Origin: Micromussa lordhowensis
Taxonomy: Eukaryota > Cnidaria > Anthozoa > Scleractinia > Lobophylliidae
Assembly (NCBI GenBank): GCA_964020085.1
Contig: OZ026603.1
Location: forward strand, 10,584,926 to 10,648,925
Direction: 5' to 3'
Length of the DNA: 64,000 nucleotides
Of the stretch, positions 49,230 to 60,236 are shown piece by piece. The notes below the pieces were generated by a model. The model worked only from the letters and a program-made list of their open reading frames with translations, ran no database searches and was not told the origin of the DNA. Both the position numbers and the translations under genes were made by a program. Every line of letters begins with the position of its first letter. The stretch's first letter is position 1.

Positions 49230-52200
49230 TTACAGATACGCCACAAAGCCACATGAGTCCCTTACTGGAAGGTGGAGACCATGGCAATTATTTTCTCTTA
49301 TTTGGTCATGAACGTAGGCCTTGTTCATGTGAAATGCCGATCTTTCGCAATGTGAAAATCCTGTGGAGCGCTCTGCTACTGAAACAGAGGCTCCTTGAAA
49401 TACTTGGTATGATGGGTAATGAACTGGAATCAAGGAGCAGGCATTACAATTCGTCACGTTTCGTCTGAGCTTTGCCCTTCTGTTCTTGAACCATATCTGT
49501 AAATAGAAATAAAATCTGTGTTATAACCTGGCAAGAACAAAGTTCAGTCTACTATAAGTAAATAAACTTTTACATAAACATTGTTTTGACACTACGTATC
49601 TGCAGTTCTTTGTTGCTGGTATCACATTACATCAAAAATTTGTACATGACCTCAGTTAATTAAACAAGCGCCAAATTTCAATCTAAACAATGTATTCACT
49701 TCCAGCCGGAGTTTAACAATCAAACTGTCGATATGAAACTGATCAATGTCTACAGCTAATTTCAGAGCAAAACGGCTCTAAAATCCAGGCTGGCGTAGCA
49801 CGTACTTACCTGTATCGGTTATATAAGGGAATACCCTTCCACAACCTTACTGCCGGACTAAATACTAACAGTATACTAACAATACTAAATACTAACAATA
49901 CCAGCATATAAGGTATACCTGGATTCTTGATTCTGGTAGTTTTGTACATGAAGCCAGCTCCTCTCGCAACGCTGTATCCGGGTAATGAGTTCTAGAAAAC
50001 GTACTTTCGAGAACTCTTAGCTGGTGACGATTAAAGGCAGTACGTGTACGACGGTGCTGTGGTGTAGAAGAACCACAATGTGCCTCTAATATGATATCTG
50101 AAACAGAAACAGCCTGCGATTAGTCGTTTTAATGTGAAGCTATTTTTTAAATTTAATCCAGACCACACATTTCATTACAAGTCGCTTGTATTACGAAGAT
50201 ATTTGTTAAGATATTCTACTTTAGCTGCGACAGTGGTATGCTTTGGTTTTTGTACATGGCTGATATACTTGAAATATAATCAGAAACTTTGTACTTTTTT
50301 TATATCATTACTAAAAGTAGCTTTTTAAATTTACAATGAATTACATACAATATATTACATGTACTGCACATTACATTGCACCACAATAATAAGCTTATAA
50401 CATCAGTAATATCAATATCTGAAGCTAATAATATCACGTTTCGTTGCTAACTGCCCTAATATTAGTTCTGATAATTTTGTTATACATCAGATTAATATCC
50501 CCTCGTTGATGATTTCCTTTTCATTCTCATTACCTAAAGGTTTCATTTAGGAAAAAGAGCATAGTTTTTGTATAAAGTAAGCAAATTAAAGAATAGTAAT
50601 CAATTCAGTGTCTTGTCTTTCTCAAATACACTGTAAACAAAATCATGCATAATACGAGAAGTGAAAAAGACCGTTAAAGAAGGCAGGTCTGGTTTCATTT
50701 GGCATGCTGTTGTTGAGGCTTAAAAACTCTGTAACAATGTCTATATCTGTAACAATGTCTATATGAGCTGATCCTTCAAATGGCAGCCATACTTGAATCA
50801 TATGAATTTTCAAATCCACTGTTTTTCCCAGCACCCTCAGTATGTTGACTTGTGTATTGATGTCAATCGCCCATCACGTCACCCTTTGTCACGTTAAACA
50901 TTATTTATGAGAACAGTGTGTTTACTATGAAGGGCCCCACTTTTTCTGCCTAGTATCTATTTTATTCGGAAGTGTAAAACATCAGCAAATAATGCAGTTG
51001 TAAACCATTGTCATGCTGGATAAAAATGAGTACAACTATAAAAGATGCAAACATAGGAAACCTGAACACAAGAGCACATTTTGATCTGTCAATATAATGC
51101 TTAAATTGAAGACCAGTTTTCCCATCACCTTTCAAAAATAACCCACATCTTTCCTTTTTTTCAAGAGGTGGAGGAAGGATTTCTAAATGTCCAAAATAAC
51201 ATGTATTTCATATCATGATAAAAAGTTCAATTTATGCTCCAGGAACTGTACTGTATGGCTAGACTATGCATGGCACTCGTAAGGACGAGTTCAAGGTAAA
51301 ATTAAATAATTCCATTGGTCTCTACATTGAGGCTCCTAGACCATCTGCCCTGCGCTTTCTATCACCACTAACTCACTGATCTACATGCAAAAATGGCGGT
51401 CTCATCCTCAACATCTTGAGGAATTTTAGATATTAGATATTACCTTATCTTGCCGTTTTCAACCAAATTCTGTCACAGGGTGTGGAACAATACTTTCTCG
51501 AAGATAGGAAAACCCATGATCATGTTAACGGTGTTTGTGGCATAGTTTGTTCAATCACTTTTATGACAATATTTATCACCCGCAACGCACTGGTCCACTA
51601 AAATATAGCATGCATTACGCCGGGTAACTATACTTTTTCCTCGTTGGACGATGACAACGACAATGAAAGTATTCGATAATCTGCAAACAAGGGAAGTAAC
51701 ATGTAGCTGTTTTAATATGTCGGATGGAAAACTTGAACCATTGGATAAGAGGCGTTTGAAAACATGCACGAAAGTCTTATGTGATTTGCTCCATAACTGC
51801 AAAATCGATAATTATGATCACATAATTTCAATTCAGGGTTATTAGTTGCAATCACATTTTGTCTCATCTAGAATAGGTGTAGCTGAGGTGTTCATAGAGA
51901 TCTACATACAACTATCTTTCTCTTTTTATTTCTTTGTTTCAGTTGTCCACGAAACGTTTTGTGTTCATTCTTCAGCAGTAAGCGGATTTTAGCTCCTTAG
52001 CAGAGGCTTGATCGCTACGACTGAATGCATGCTTGACAATTGCTTTCTGAGTGATGCTTCCAGTCTTCAAATTCTAATGTAGATAAATTATCCCTAACTC
52101 TGTTTTCACTGATATGTCGCATAATTTGTTAATCAACCAAGATATCGTAATATATTTCCCGAACCCTGAAAAGAAGGCGAAACAATCTTTTCGTGACAGT

Positions 52201-53520
52201 TTAATATCAAGTCGAAAGCATATACTTACACTCAGCCCTGTGCGTCTTTTGTAAAGGCTCTGCCTCTGCATTAAACATTTCAAACCCTATTAGCAGATAG
52301 TTCCGTTCGTTTTCGACAGTTCCGTTCGTTTTGTCAACTGATGGATTAAAAGTTAATTGTGTCTTGCTGGGAGGTAGCACTTGCTACGACAGGTCATTGT
52401 GGCGAAGCATGCAACTGGCAATTGATTATACTAGTGAGGTAAGAAAATCCTATAGATCCACATGTAAGGAAAATTTCAGCCATTTAGCGAAAATCAAAAC
52501 CAGCACGGCTTGTTCATGGCTCGTATGTGATCTAACTATACTGTTTTCTCTCAAGCAACTTCAATTCTCCTCAACAAAAAACGAGGGTTTGAAGACCAGC
52601 TTAGGGAATTGTACGTGAAAACGTTCAGAGAATCATCTGTGTGAATGAAATATTTCATTGGTGCTTTGCATGGACTTTGTGTACTCCTTGGTTCCAGAAC
52701 ATTATTGTGGCGCGTTACTTAGAATTTTCAGGTGCTGAACGAAGGCATTCTTTTATACCCTAACCAAGTGGGAAATATACTGTTGCAGGGAGCAGAGAAA
52801 ATCTAAAGGCCTTGTAATCAATTTCGTTTACTTCGTTTACAAATTCAAACAGTCCGCTGTCTTAAATTAAAGTTTTATTCGAGCTAATACATGATGATCT
52901 TAGCAGCTAGGGTTTACATTTTCCGATGTTGCAGAAAACAAAGGCTTTGTGACTTCAACACAATGTAATCCAACTTAGTGAATTAGCAGAAGTGTTTACA
53001 AAGATGGAAATATGGCGATGAAACATGCTTTTAACGATATTGTGTTGGACTCGTAAAGCAACATAATCATGGTCAAGTTATACTCTTTACTTTAAAAAAA
53101 AAGAGTCAAACATCAATGAGCTAATAACCTTGGATAAACGAATAGTTGTTACACGTGAAAATGGAAACAAGGAGCAAATATGGCTTTACTCCTAAAGGGA
53201 GGGAAGTTACTACTCGTGGCAAGCTAATAGCTGTTTCTTGTTTGATCGGCAACATTCAGAAAGACTTAGGTGTACAGAAGGGACTGTCAATATTTGTGGA
53301 AGATTACCTATTTTACCAAAATAGCAAACTTCAAACCTGCAAGGTGGGCCGCCACAGAAAGGGCTTTTATTTTTGATGGAGTCTCTTTCGGTTCTTGTTC
53401 TCTTCTGCCCCCATCGGGCTTCAACAGATTTTCCACCATGAACGAGGACGATTTTCCGTTCATTCTCTGCTTCTCTCTGGCAGGCGCTGCAGTTTGTCTG
53501 GAAGGTGTTGTATGATTCAT
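49230..53520 (-). CDS. Dmbx: Dmbx-family paired-like homeobox gene, copy D (divergent)
   Basis: Predicted homeodomain transcription factor of about 209 residues. The coding exons are 53520-53337, 50097-49919 and 49496-49230, with donors GTTTGA and GTATAC and acceptors ending CAG. The first in-frame ATG is at 53520. A second ATG at 53463 would place the eh1-like motif (FMVENLL) at residue 8, as in the other copies, so it may be the true start and would give 190 residues. The conserved LTLAERLA has become LSVAAHLA, but DIILEAHCGSS still follows the phase-1 junction. The homeodomain (about residues 76-135) keeps R5, F8, W48, F49, K50 and N51. It has N9, TAL at positions 28-30, isoleucine at 47 and a KLRRNV end. 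It matches copy B at 40 of 60 positions, the lowest in the cluster. The 88-residue tail is rich in H, C and S. All splice sites are intact, so it looks functional but fast-evolving. Confidence 0.85.
50098..53336. other. Intron 1 of Dmbx copy D
   Basis: No nested gene recognised. There are short direct repeats, for example TCTGTAACAATGTCTATAT twice at about 50726-50766 and AGTTCCGTTCGTTTT twice near 52300-52331. Frames on both strands near 51551-51845 are unassigned. Confidence 0.45.
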
Positions 53521-56500
53521 GTTTGTTACACTTTGATGGCACGCAAGCTGGTTATTCCAAGGCGTTCCAATGAGAATGAAGCGTCAGTAAGACTAGGTAT
53601 TGAACATGCCAAATTGGGACAGGAACATCTGGTCTCTGCATTTAATACTAACCATGTATAACTCGCGTTAGGAACACGTAAATACAGTAAGGACTTTCAT
53701 CCGCTCGATTTCCGTCATTTGAAAGAATAGTACATTGGCTACGTGTTCAAGTACAATAACTTAATTTGTTTCCCTTATATTCCAATCTTTCCATGCGGAC
53801 GCATCCCATGCGTTAATCCCCGCTTTCTTATCAGATGCAAATCAAAATCACCCAATCCAGCGGAATTTGAATACTGTGTTTAGAGAACCTCACGGTTTGT
53901 TGTCATTGCTTGATGTGGTAATTCGCAAGACTTACTTATACTCTGTAATCCTTAAAGCATGCAACGTGTTATTTTGTAACAAGTAGCTTACATAATTCAT
54001 TCTAAACTTTAAAATTTGGTTGCGTGCTTTGGAATTTAGTGACCCTTCATCCCTGCCTTGATGCTCGTATTGCATGGTTCTCATAAGGACGATCACTTAG
54101 GCATGCGAATCAACGAAGGTTGTTTAGGCAAAGCACGAAGAATCAACTGGTTAACGAAGTCCTTAGCATCTGTATGGAAGCTAGTTGATAGTCTTTAAGG
54201 AGGCTAACGTAAATTTTGCTTTGTATTGCCTCTTCAGTTTGTCAAAAGTGATAAATTGAACTTCTGATTGTAAGCCACGACACGGGTTTTGAGTCTTTAT
54301 TTTCGCAGGGGTTTTGTATCGATGAAAAATAGCTAATAACATAAATTGCTCAACATGTTTATATATTTCCGTGCAGGAAACGTTTCCTTGCAAGTAACTT
54401 TACCCCTTGGTTACCCAATGGAAGGAAACAAACGATTGCTTTTGGGTTTGATGTTAGTAGAAATTCTCTTCACTGTTAAGATGAATGGGCTTTTTACTGG
54501 CGATGACAAGATAATTTAATTACTGTCACCAAAATGGATGGCTTTTAATTAAACGTCGGTTAAAGACTACCGCCAGTTGAAGCCGATAAGCTAAACCCCT
54601 CTGCTTTGTTTAGACGTCTATTAGAAATGTTATACCTCTTTTGCTGCAATAAAGATAACAGGTATATTTTCGCGATGCTGTGATCACAACACCAGGCGAG
54701 TAATAACAGAATTAGGTTTAGGGGACTATTTGCTTTTGTGCGCTCTTGTGGTGTACATTCTAGTAAGTTATTTACCCTAGAATCAGGGCATTATCTAGAT
54801 GGAATACAATTTTCTTCTTATTGTTCTTCGAGTAGAATATATTGGGAATGCCCATCGGCATATTATAAATAGGAACCTGATTGGGCGTGGCAGACACGTA
54901 AAGGAACTGATTGGGATCGACTTTTCATGCTGCTAGGTTTGACGACTAAGTTTAAAGCTGCCGATTTGTCCAATTTCATTTTAGACCAATCCAGCTGATA
55001 GTTTCTGGTCCTATCTGATCACTGATGGGTACGAGATCCTGTCTCAAATCTACGAGTTGCTAAAGGAGGGAAATCAATGCTAGTGAAAATCGATCGTAGG
55101 CTTCATCTTCAAGCCATAATGCACTTTTTATCTATTACTCTTTCCGCTCGGACGAAATGATCTGTTTGCTGAAGTTGCACTCAGAAGGGAAAGACCGAGT
55201 CTTTCATCTTCTGTTCTATCAAGGTGTGACATCTGCTTTTAGTGATAAGACATTGTGTCCAGGATATGGAATTCTAGAAAACAATCAGCGACTGAAACCG
55301 TAACCTGGCCGAAAAAATTATCGTTGTTGTTGTCGAATCAGTGTTAGCGAAAACTACATTTTAAACATTTCCAATGAAACGATCGCTTTGACATCCGAAT
55401 TTCACCGTTTCCGCCAATGAATACCTTAAAGAAAAGGCTTTTGATCATTGTTCTTGTGTTTGTTGCTGTCTTTTGTTTGTCTCTCAACGTCATTTGAATT
55501 GCAGGAGGTTTGCGAACATACGCTGTCATTACTCGACTGGGTTATTTTTAATCCACTGCGTGCGATGTTGGTTACTGAGGTTTTCACAATTGCTCGTGGC
55601 AGATGAGAGAATCATCGCAATGCATGTGTACTTAATTTATGGGATATACTTCGAAAACTGTAACGTTACATTGATGAGTAGCAGATTATTTAGGACCACA
55701 CCCTACAAAACGAGAAATATGATAAAGCCACACAAGATGACGGCTATCAACTTGGAACGGGCAAGAAAAGGCATTTTAGAGAAAGCTTTCATATGTAACC
55801 CACGAGCAGAAGGGTATTGATCAACTCTAATCATCTGAACGAGCTTTGGTAGTCATCATGACATTCATCCATTGTAACAAATTTGGTGTTCGTTTTCAAG
55901 TTATTCGTCTATGAAATGAAGCGACAGATGTGGATTTTCAAACGGAACATTAAGATAAGGAAGGAAATCTCAAGGTCATCAACACATCAAAAATGCTTAG
56001 CATTCTTCAGGATATGGGGGAAGCCACTGTCCACTCATCGCACGGATTGTGATGGATTATAATTTAATTTGAGCAGGAAATAGTTTATTTTAGGGCAACA
56101 GTCAACTGCGTGGGGGAAATTATGACAATATAGTGACAAGTTCTTTGAGACAGAGAGTAAGAGTTATATTGAAGAACCATTTTTTTCCTTTTTAAAGCCA
56201 ATAGACACGACTGAATGGACGCACTTCTGAAATTCATCGAATGTCACAAAGTCGGATATATTATGTTTAAAAGTGATTGAAGTAATATATCAAACACGAG
56301 AGACAGTGTTTCGTCTGGATATCCAAACACCGAGAAGACAGTTGAAAATACGATGTGCAGCGGAGTATTCTTGACGAAATTCGAGGTGTTTAAATAGCCG
56401 ATGAAACACGGTCTCGAGTGTTTGATATTTATTCTCAATCGAAACAAAAACTAAGGAGTAAACGAAGAAGTAAAATCGTCAAAATCTATGCCAATTAAGA

Positions 56501-56525
56501 CCGGGTATCCAAACCTCTAGTCTCC
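53521..56525. other. Spacer upstream of Dmbx copy D
   Basis: No gene recognised. The frame of exon 1 of copy D stays open to 53586 but has no ATG above 53520. Other open frames look random. Confidence 0.4.
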
Positions 56526-56873
56526 TTTGCAGACGTTATTAGGGTCGTCACGCAACGCTTCTCCCCCTCTAACGGCTTCTTAAACCCGAACCCCATTTGT
56601 TTCTCTTTAGAGTTCACGTGATATTTACAGAATGCACCATTGACTCGTTGCCTATCGTTAGCGCTTAAACTAATCACGTATTTTGTCAATGACGTCAGTT
56701 TCCCGCGTAAATTCATCGCCTCATCCGCGAGATGTTGCCTACAAATCTAACTCCGAAAAAAGTAGTAGGAAGTAGCTCTAGGTGCTTTATTTGTTCGCCG
56801 GCTTCCCTCAAGAATAACAAAATCTTCATTTTCGGGAGAAGCGTTGCGTGACGACTCTAATAACGGCTGCAAA
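56526..56873. mobile_element. MITE with GTCACGCAACGCTTCTCCC terminal repeats
   Basis: The left end reads TTTGCAGACGTTATTAGGG followed by TCGTCACGCAACGCTTCTCC; the right end is its mirror (GGGAGAAGCGTTGCGTGACG then CTAATAACGGCTGCAAA). The arms are about 40 bp with few mismatches, the total is 348 bp, and no coding is present. It directly abuts the foldback element to its right. Confidence 0.75.
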
Positions 56874-57317
56874 TTCGTTACTTGCACATACCCATAATCC
56901 TTTACGTTGTTGGGGGGTAACCATTAGAATAAATGTATGGTATCATGACAAAAATTAGTTCGGTGAGCTCGCAAAACCAGCTACTAATGCTTAATGCACC
57001 AGAATTTACCAAAATCATGATAGGAGAAATTTGTACTAGTTTATAACTAAATGTAAAGAATTTTTTTTGTGTGTGTTCATACATCGTCTTGTAATTTTAC
57101 AGACGATGTATGGACAAAAAAAAATTTCTCTACATTTAGTTATAAACTAGTACAAATTTCTCCTATCATGATTTTGGTAAATTCTGGTGCATTTTTAAGC
57201 ATTAGTAGCTGGTTTTGCGAGCTCACCGAACTAATTTTTGTCATGATACCATACATTTCTTCTACTGGTTACCCCCCAACAACGCAAGGGATTATGGGTC
57301 ATGTGCAAGTAGCGAAT
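56873..57317. mobile_element. Near-perfect 445-bp foldback (palindromic) element
   Basis: Two 217-bp arms (56873-57089 and 57101-57317) are inverted copies with only scattered differences, around an 11-nt loop. The outer ends read ATTCGTTACTTGCACAT and ATGTGCAAGTAGCGAAT; the inner ends read CATACATCGTCT and AGACGATGTATG. Both strands give nearly the same peptide, a by-product of the palindrome. A solo end of the family is at 27551-27590. A transcript would fold into a long hairpin. Confidence 0.85.
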
Positions 57318-60236
57318 GAGACTACCAAATCTCCTTCGCGGTTGTGATTTTCTTTGTTTTAACATGATGAATTATCAATGACTTTGATTTCTGTACCAAA
57401 TTTGAAATAGAATACTGCTTCGGATACCTTGTATTTGGAGAGTTTCAGCCATGTACTCTTCAAGAGTAAACATGCACAATTTGACTCTGTAAAACGAATG
57501 TAATAAGTGACAAAAGTGATTGTTGAAAGATAGGACCATCCATAATATTAGACACACAAAGTAACCATCTCACTAAGGAAAGGCGATCTTATGCTGACTC
57601 TTCACTTACAAAAGGCACATAACTTTAGACAAAGCTATGCAACTGTGTTCAGTGCAAGCGTGTTCGAAGGTCCCACAAACTGTATGTTATTAGATCATTT
57701 AAGATCGCCAGACAACCACCACTGAACTACACAGGGTGCACAGGACGAGGCGATGGAGACGCCGCCCCCGCGTTCTTAGTAGATTTGCTCTTGCAAGATG
57801 CGACTTAAGTGCGGGAGAGAGAGGGACGCGGTGGAACCTGACTCGTGTTTGAGTAGTGGGCTGCCGCTGGACCCGACATTGTTTTGGTCAGAGAAAATAC
57901 CTTCTATACATAGGACAACACCCTCTATTCAAAAGCGCTTTTTGCACAAAGAATTGGGTGGAATTGATGGAGACGTTCCTGAAGATTATCGAATGATTAT
58001 CGGAGTGATGACCTGCTAACTTTCAGATTGCTGCACAGTGTATAAACCATATTTAGCGACAGCAAGTATACAACCATACCCTGCTTGGGACACATGTAGA
58101 CCATGTTTAGGACAGACTTACATCAGAAAAATTATAAATCCTGTTTAGGAGGGCAGAGAGTCCAAATCCATACCCCTTTCGGCGGCACGTTCCCGTATAG
58201 GTTATAAAAGAGAGTATTCCCTCCTCCATACTAGTGAAAAAATGTTTCGGATCTATTGGATCTATGAAGCAGTCCCACGTTCTTAACCCTTTTCTGCTCA
58301 CGTGTCTCTCTCGTTCTTTTTGAGCCAATAATAATATTGTAGAAGTGCATCGTGTCTTGTTTATTCGCAGCAGCCACCCCAATTTCAGTACAACCACGCA
58401 AAAGAAAATACTCCTTATGGCATGCTGATGGGAACTGCTTCTATCTTCAATCCCATAATGGTCTTAATTGATCGTTTCCCACGGTGAAAGTGGAATGAGA
58501 TTAATTAGCGAGACATGAGAAAATTAAAGAGTTATTTTGCTTTCTAAAACAAAATTTCCGTAAGTATAGTTCCCACGATTATTTGCGTTAAGAAGGAAAT
58601 TCTTTGTGTTTGTTTATTTCCTAGCGCTCTAAAAATAGACTGTCTTCCGGCTAATCCTTTGTATTCTATGAGTACAAAAGTGCTAGACAAAAACACTACG
58701 CGGTAACTGTTTTTTTGAGTTATATAACCTAGGGTTAAAATTTTTAAGAAGAGAATTGCTCATGAAAACGTTATTAACGAACCTGCGAATATTTCGCAAA
58801 TAAGACAACTCTTTAAGCGACCACATTGGGTGTAAACTTCTGCAAAGTAAGCTTATGACCGAATAAGCCCTTCGACTATAGGAACGTTTGTTTTGAATTG
58901 AATCAATGTCTTTTTCTGTTTAGATAATTTAGATCAACAATTACATCAAGGTTTTCATATGTAGGTAAATATACCGATCAATTGCATATTTTATTTAAAC
59001 TAGAGTTGTGAAGAACCTTGTAATTTTGCGGTCCTGAATATGTTTCTTCAAAAGCTAACACATACAATTGCAACCAGGCTTAATATTGAGCTAACAATAA
59101 CCAACAACAATACTGGGCCAGTATAATTGTTCTCTGTTTGGAATGAGTGTTATAACATGACCGTTTTTGTTGTTTTCGTCGTCGTCATCGTTGTTGTTCT
59201 TTCATTATTGTGATAATTGATTACGTGTACTGTCATCCATCTTGTTATGATCTGGGTACTTGTGGTCTAGTGGTATCGAGATACTGGAAGAGAAACAAAT
59301 AATATTTACGCCATTCATTTTCTGCTTTTAGAATGCTACGCTTGACTTGACACGCAAACCGTGGGCAAATGGTATCAGGACTGACTTAGGTAAAGATGTG
59401 ATTTATGTTTTGTCACCCAAGTCGATGTTTTGAACTAAAGCATCCTTCATTTGTAAGCTGGAGCACCTGACCCGGAAATTCAACTGGTCGTTTGTCATGC
59501 TACATTCGTACGCAGTGTGTGTAGGGTGATATATGCCTCTCTAAGATGTTTACGAGGTTGACCTATTCCTAATCCGGAAATACACGGAAGGTATCATTTT
59601 CGAGTTTGACAAGTTTGATGGTCCACTGTCTGCCTTCTATAGGCTTTCATAATTCCAAACTATCTATTTCAGTTTAATCTTCAAACTAGGCTTCCAGTTG
59701 CATTAAGTTGATTTAAATTAAAGCTGGAAGAATTAACATTTTTATTCTTTCTAAAACATTTTTTGACTTGTTGACCAAGCCAATACACAGTATTGTTTTA
59801 CAGTCACAAACTATAGCACCTTCTTGTATACATATTTAACATATATACATAACTATTTGCATAGTTATTATTATTTTCTCTCATTTAATCTTGACGTATT
59901 TTAAATTTACACTTTACAGGCTAATATTTAAGTTAACTTGAGTAAAGAGAGAAGAGAGAATTGTTTTCGTTCTTATATTAAAACTTCAATCTGACATTGT
60001 TATTATCCAGCCATTTACATTTGGTTGATTATAAGTATTAATACGAAGTTTATATCTAGAGGCCCTTTCAGAGTGGTCTGGAGTGGATGAAGTACTAAAC
60101 TCAACTATAAACGTAAAATCTAGTCACTACCAATAACAAGAGGAATTTAGTCTGTTGCTGTTCCAGTTCGCGATTAGGTATAATTCATTACTTCATTGCA
60201 TCAGCCCTGATTGACACACATTTAATTCAAGACCAG
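57318..60236. other. Spacer downstream of Dmbx copy E
   Basis: No gene recognised. Several AATAAA-type hexamers occur on the minus strand, for example at 59746-59741, and could serve copy E if its 3' UTR is long. Open frames such as 58107-58397 minus have no recognised domain. Confidence 0.4.

Noticed and set aside
56902..57347. Two opposite-strand open frames giving nearly the same peptide (YKLVQISPIMILVNSG)
   Set aside because: They are the two arms of one palindrome read in opposite directions, not two genes.
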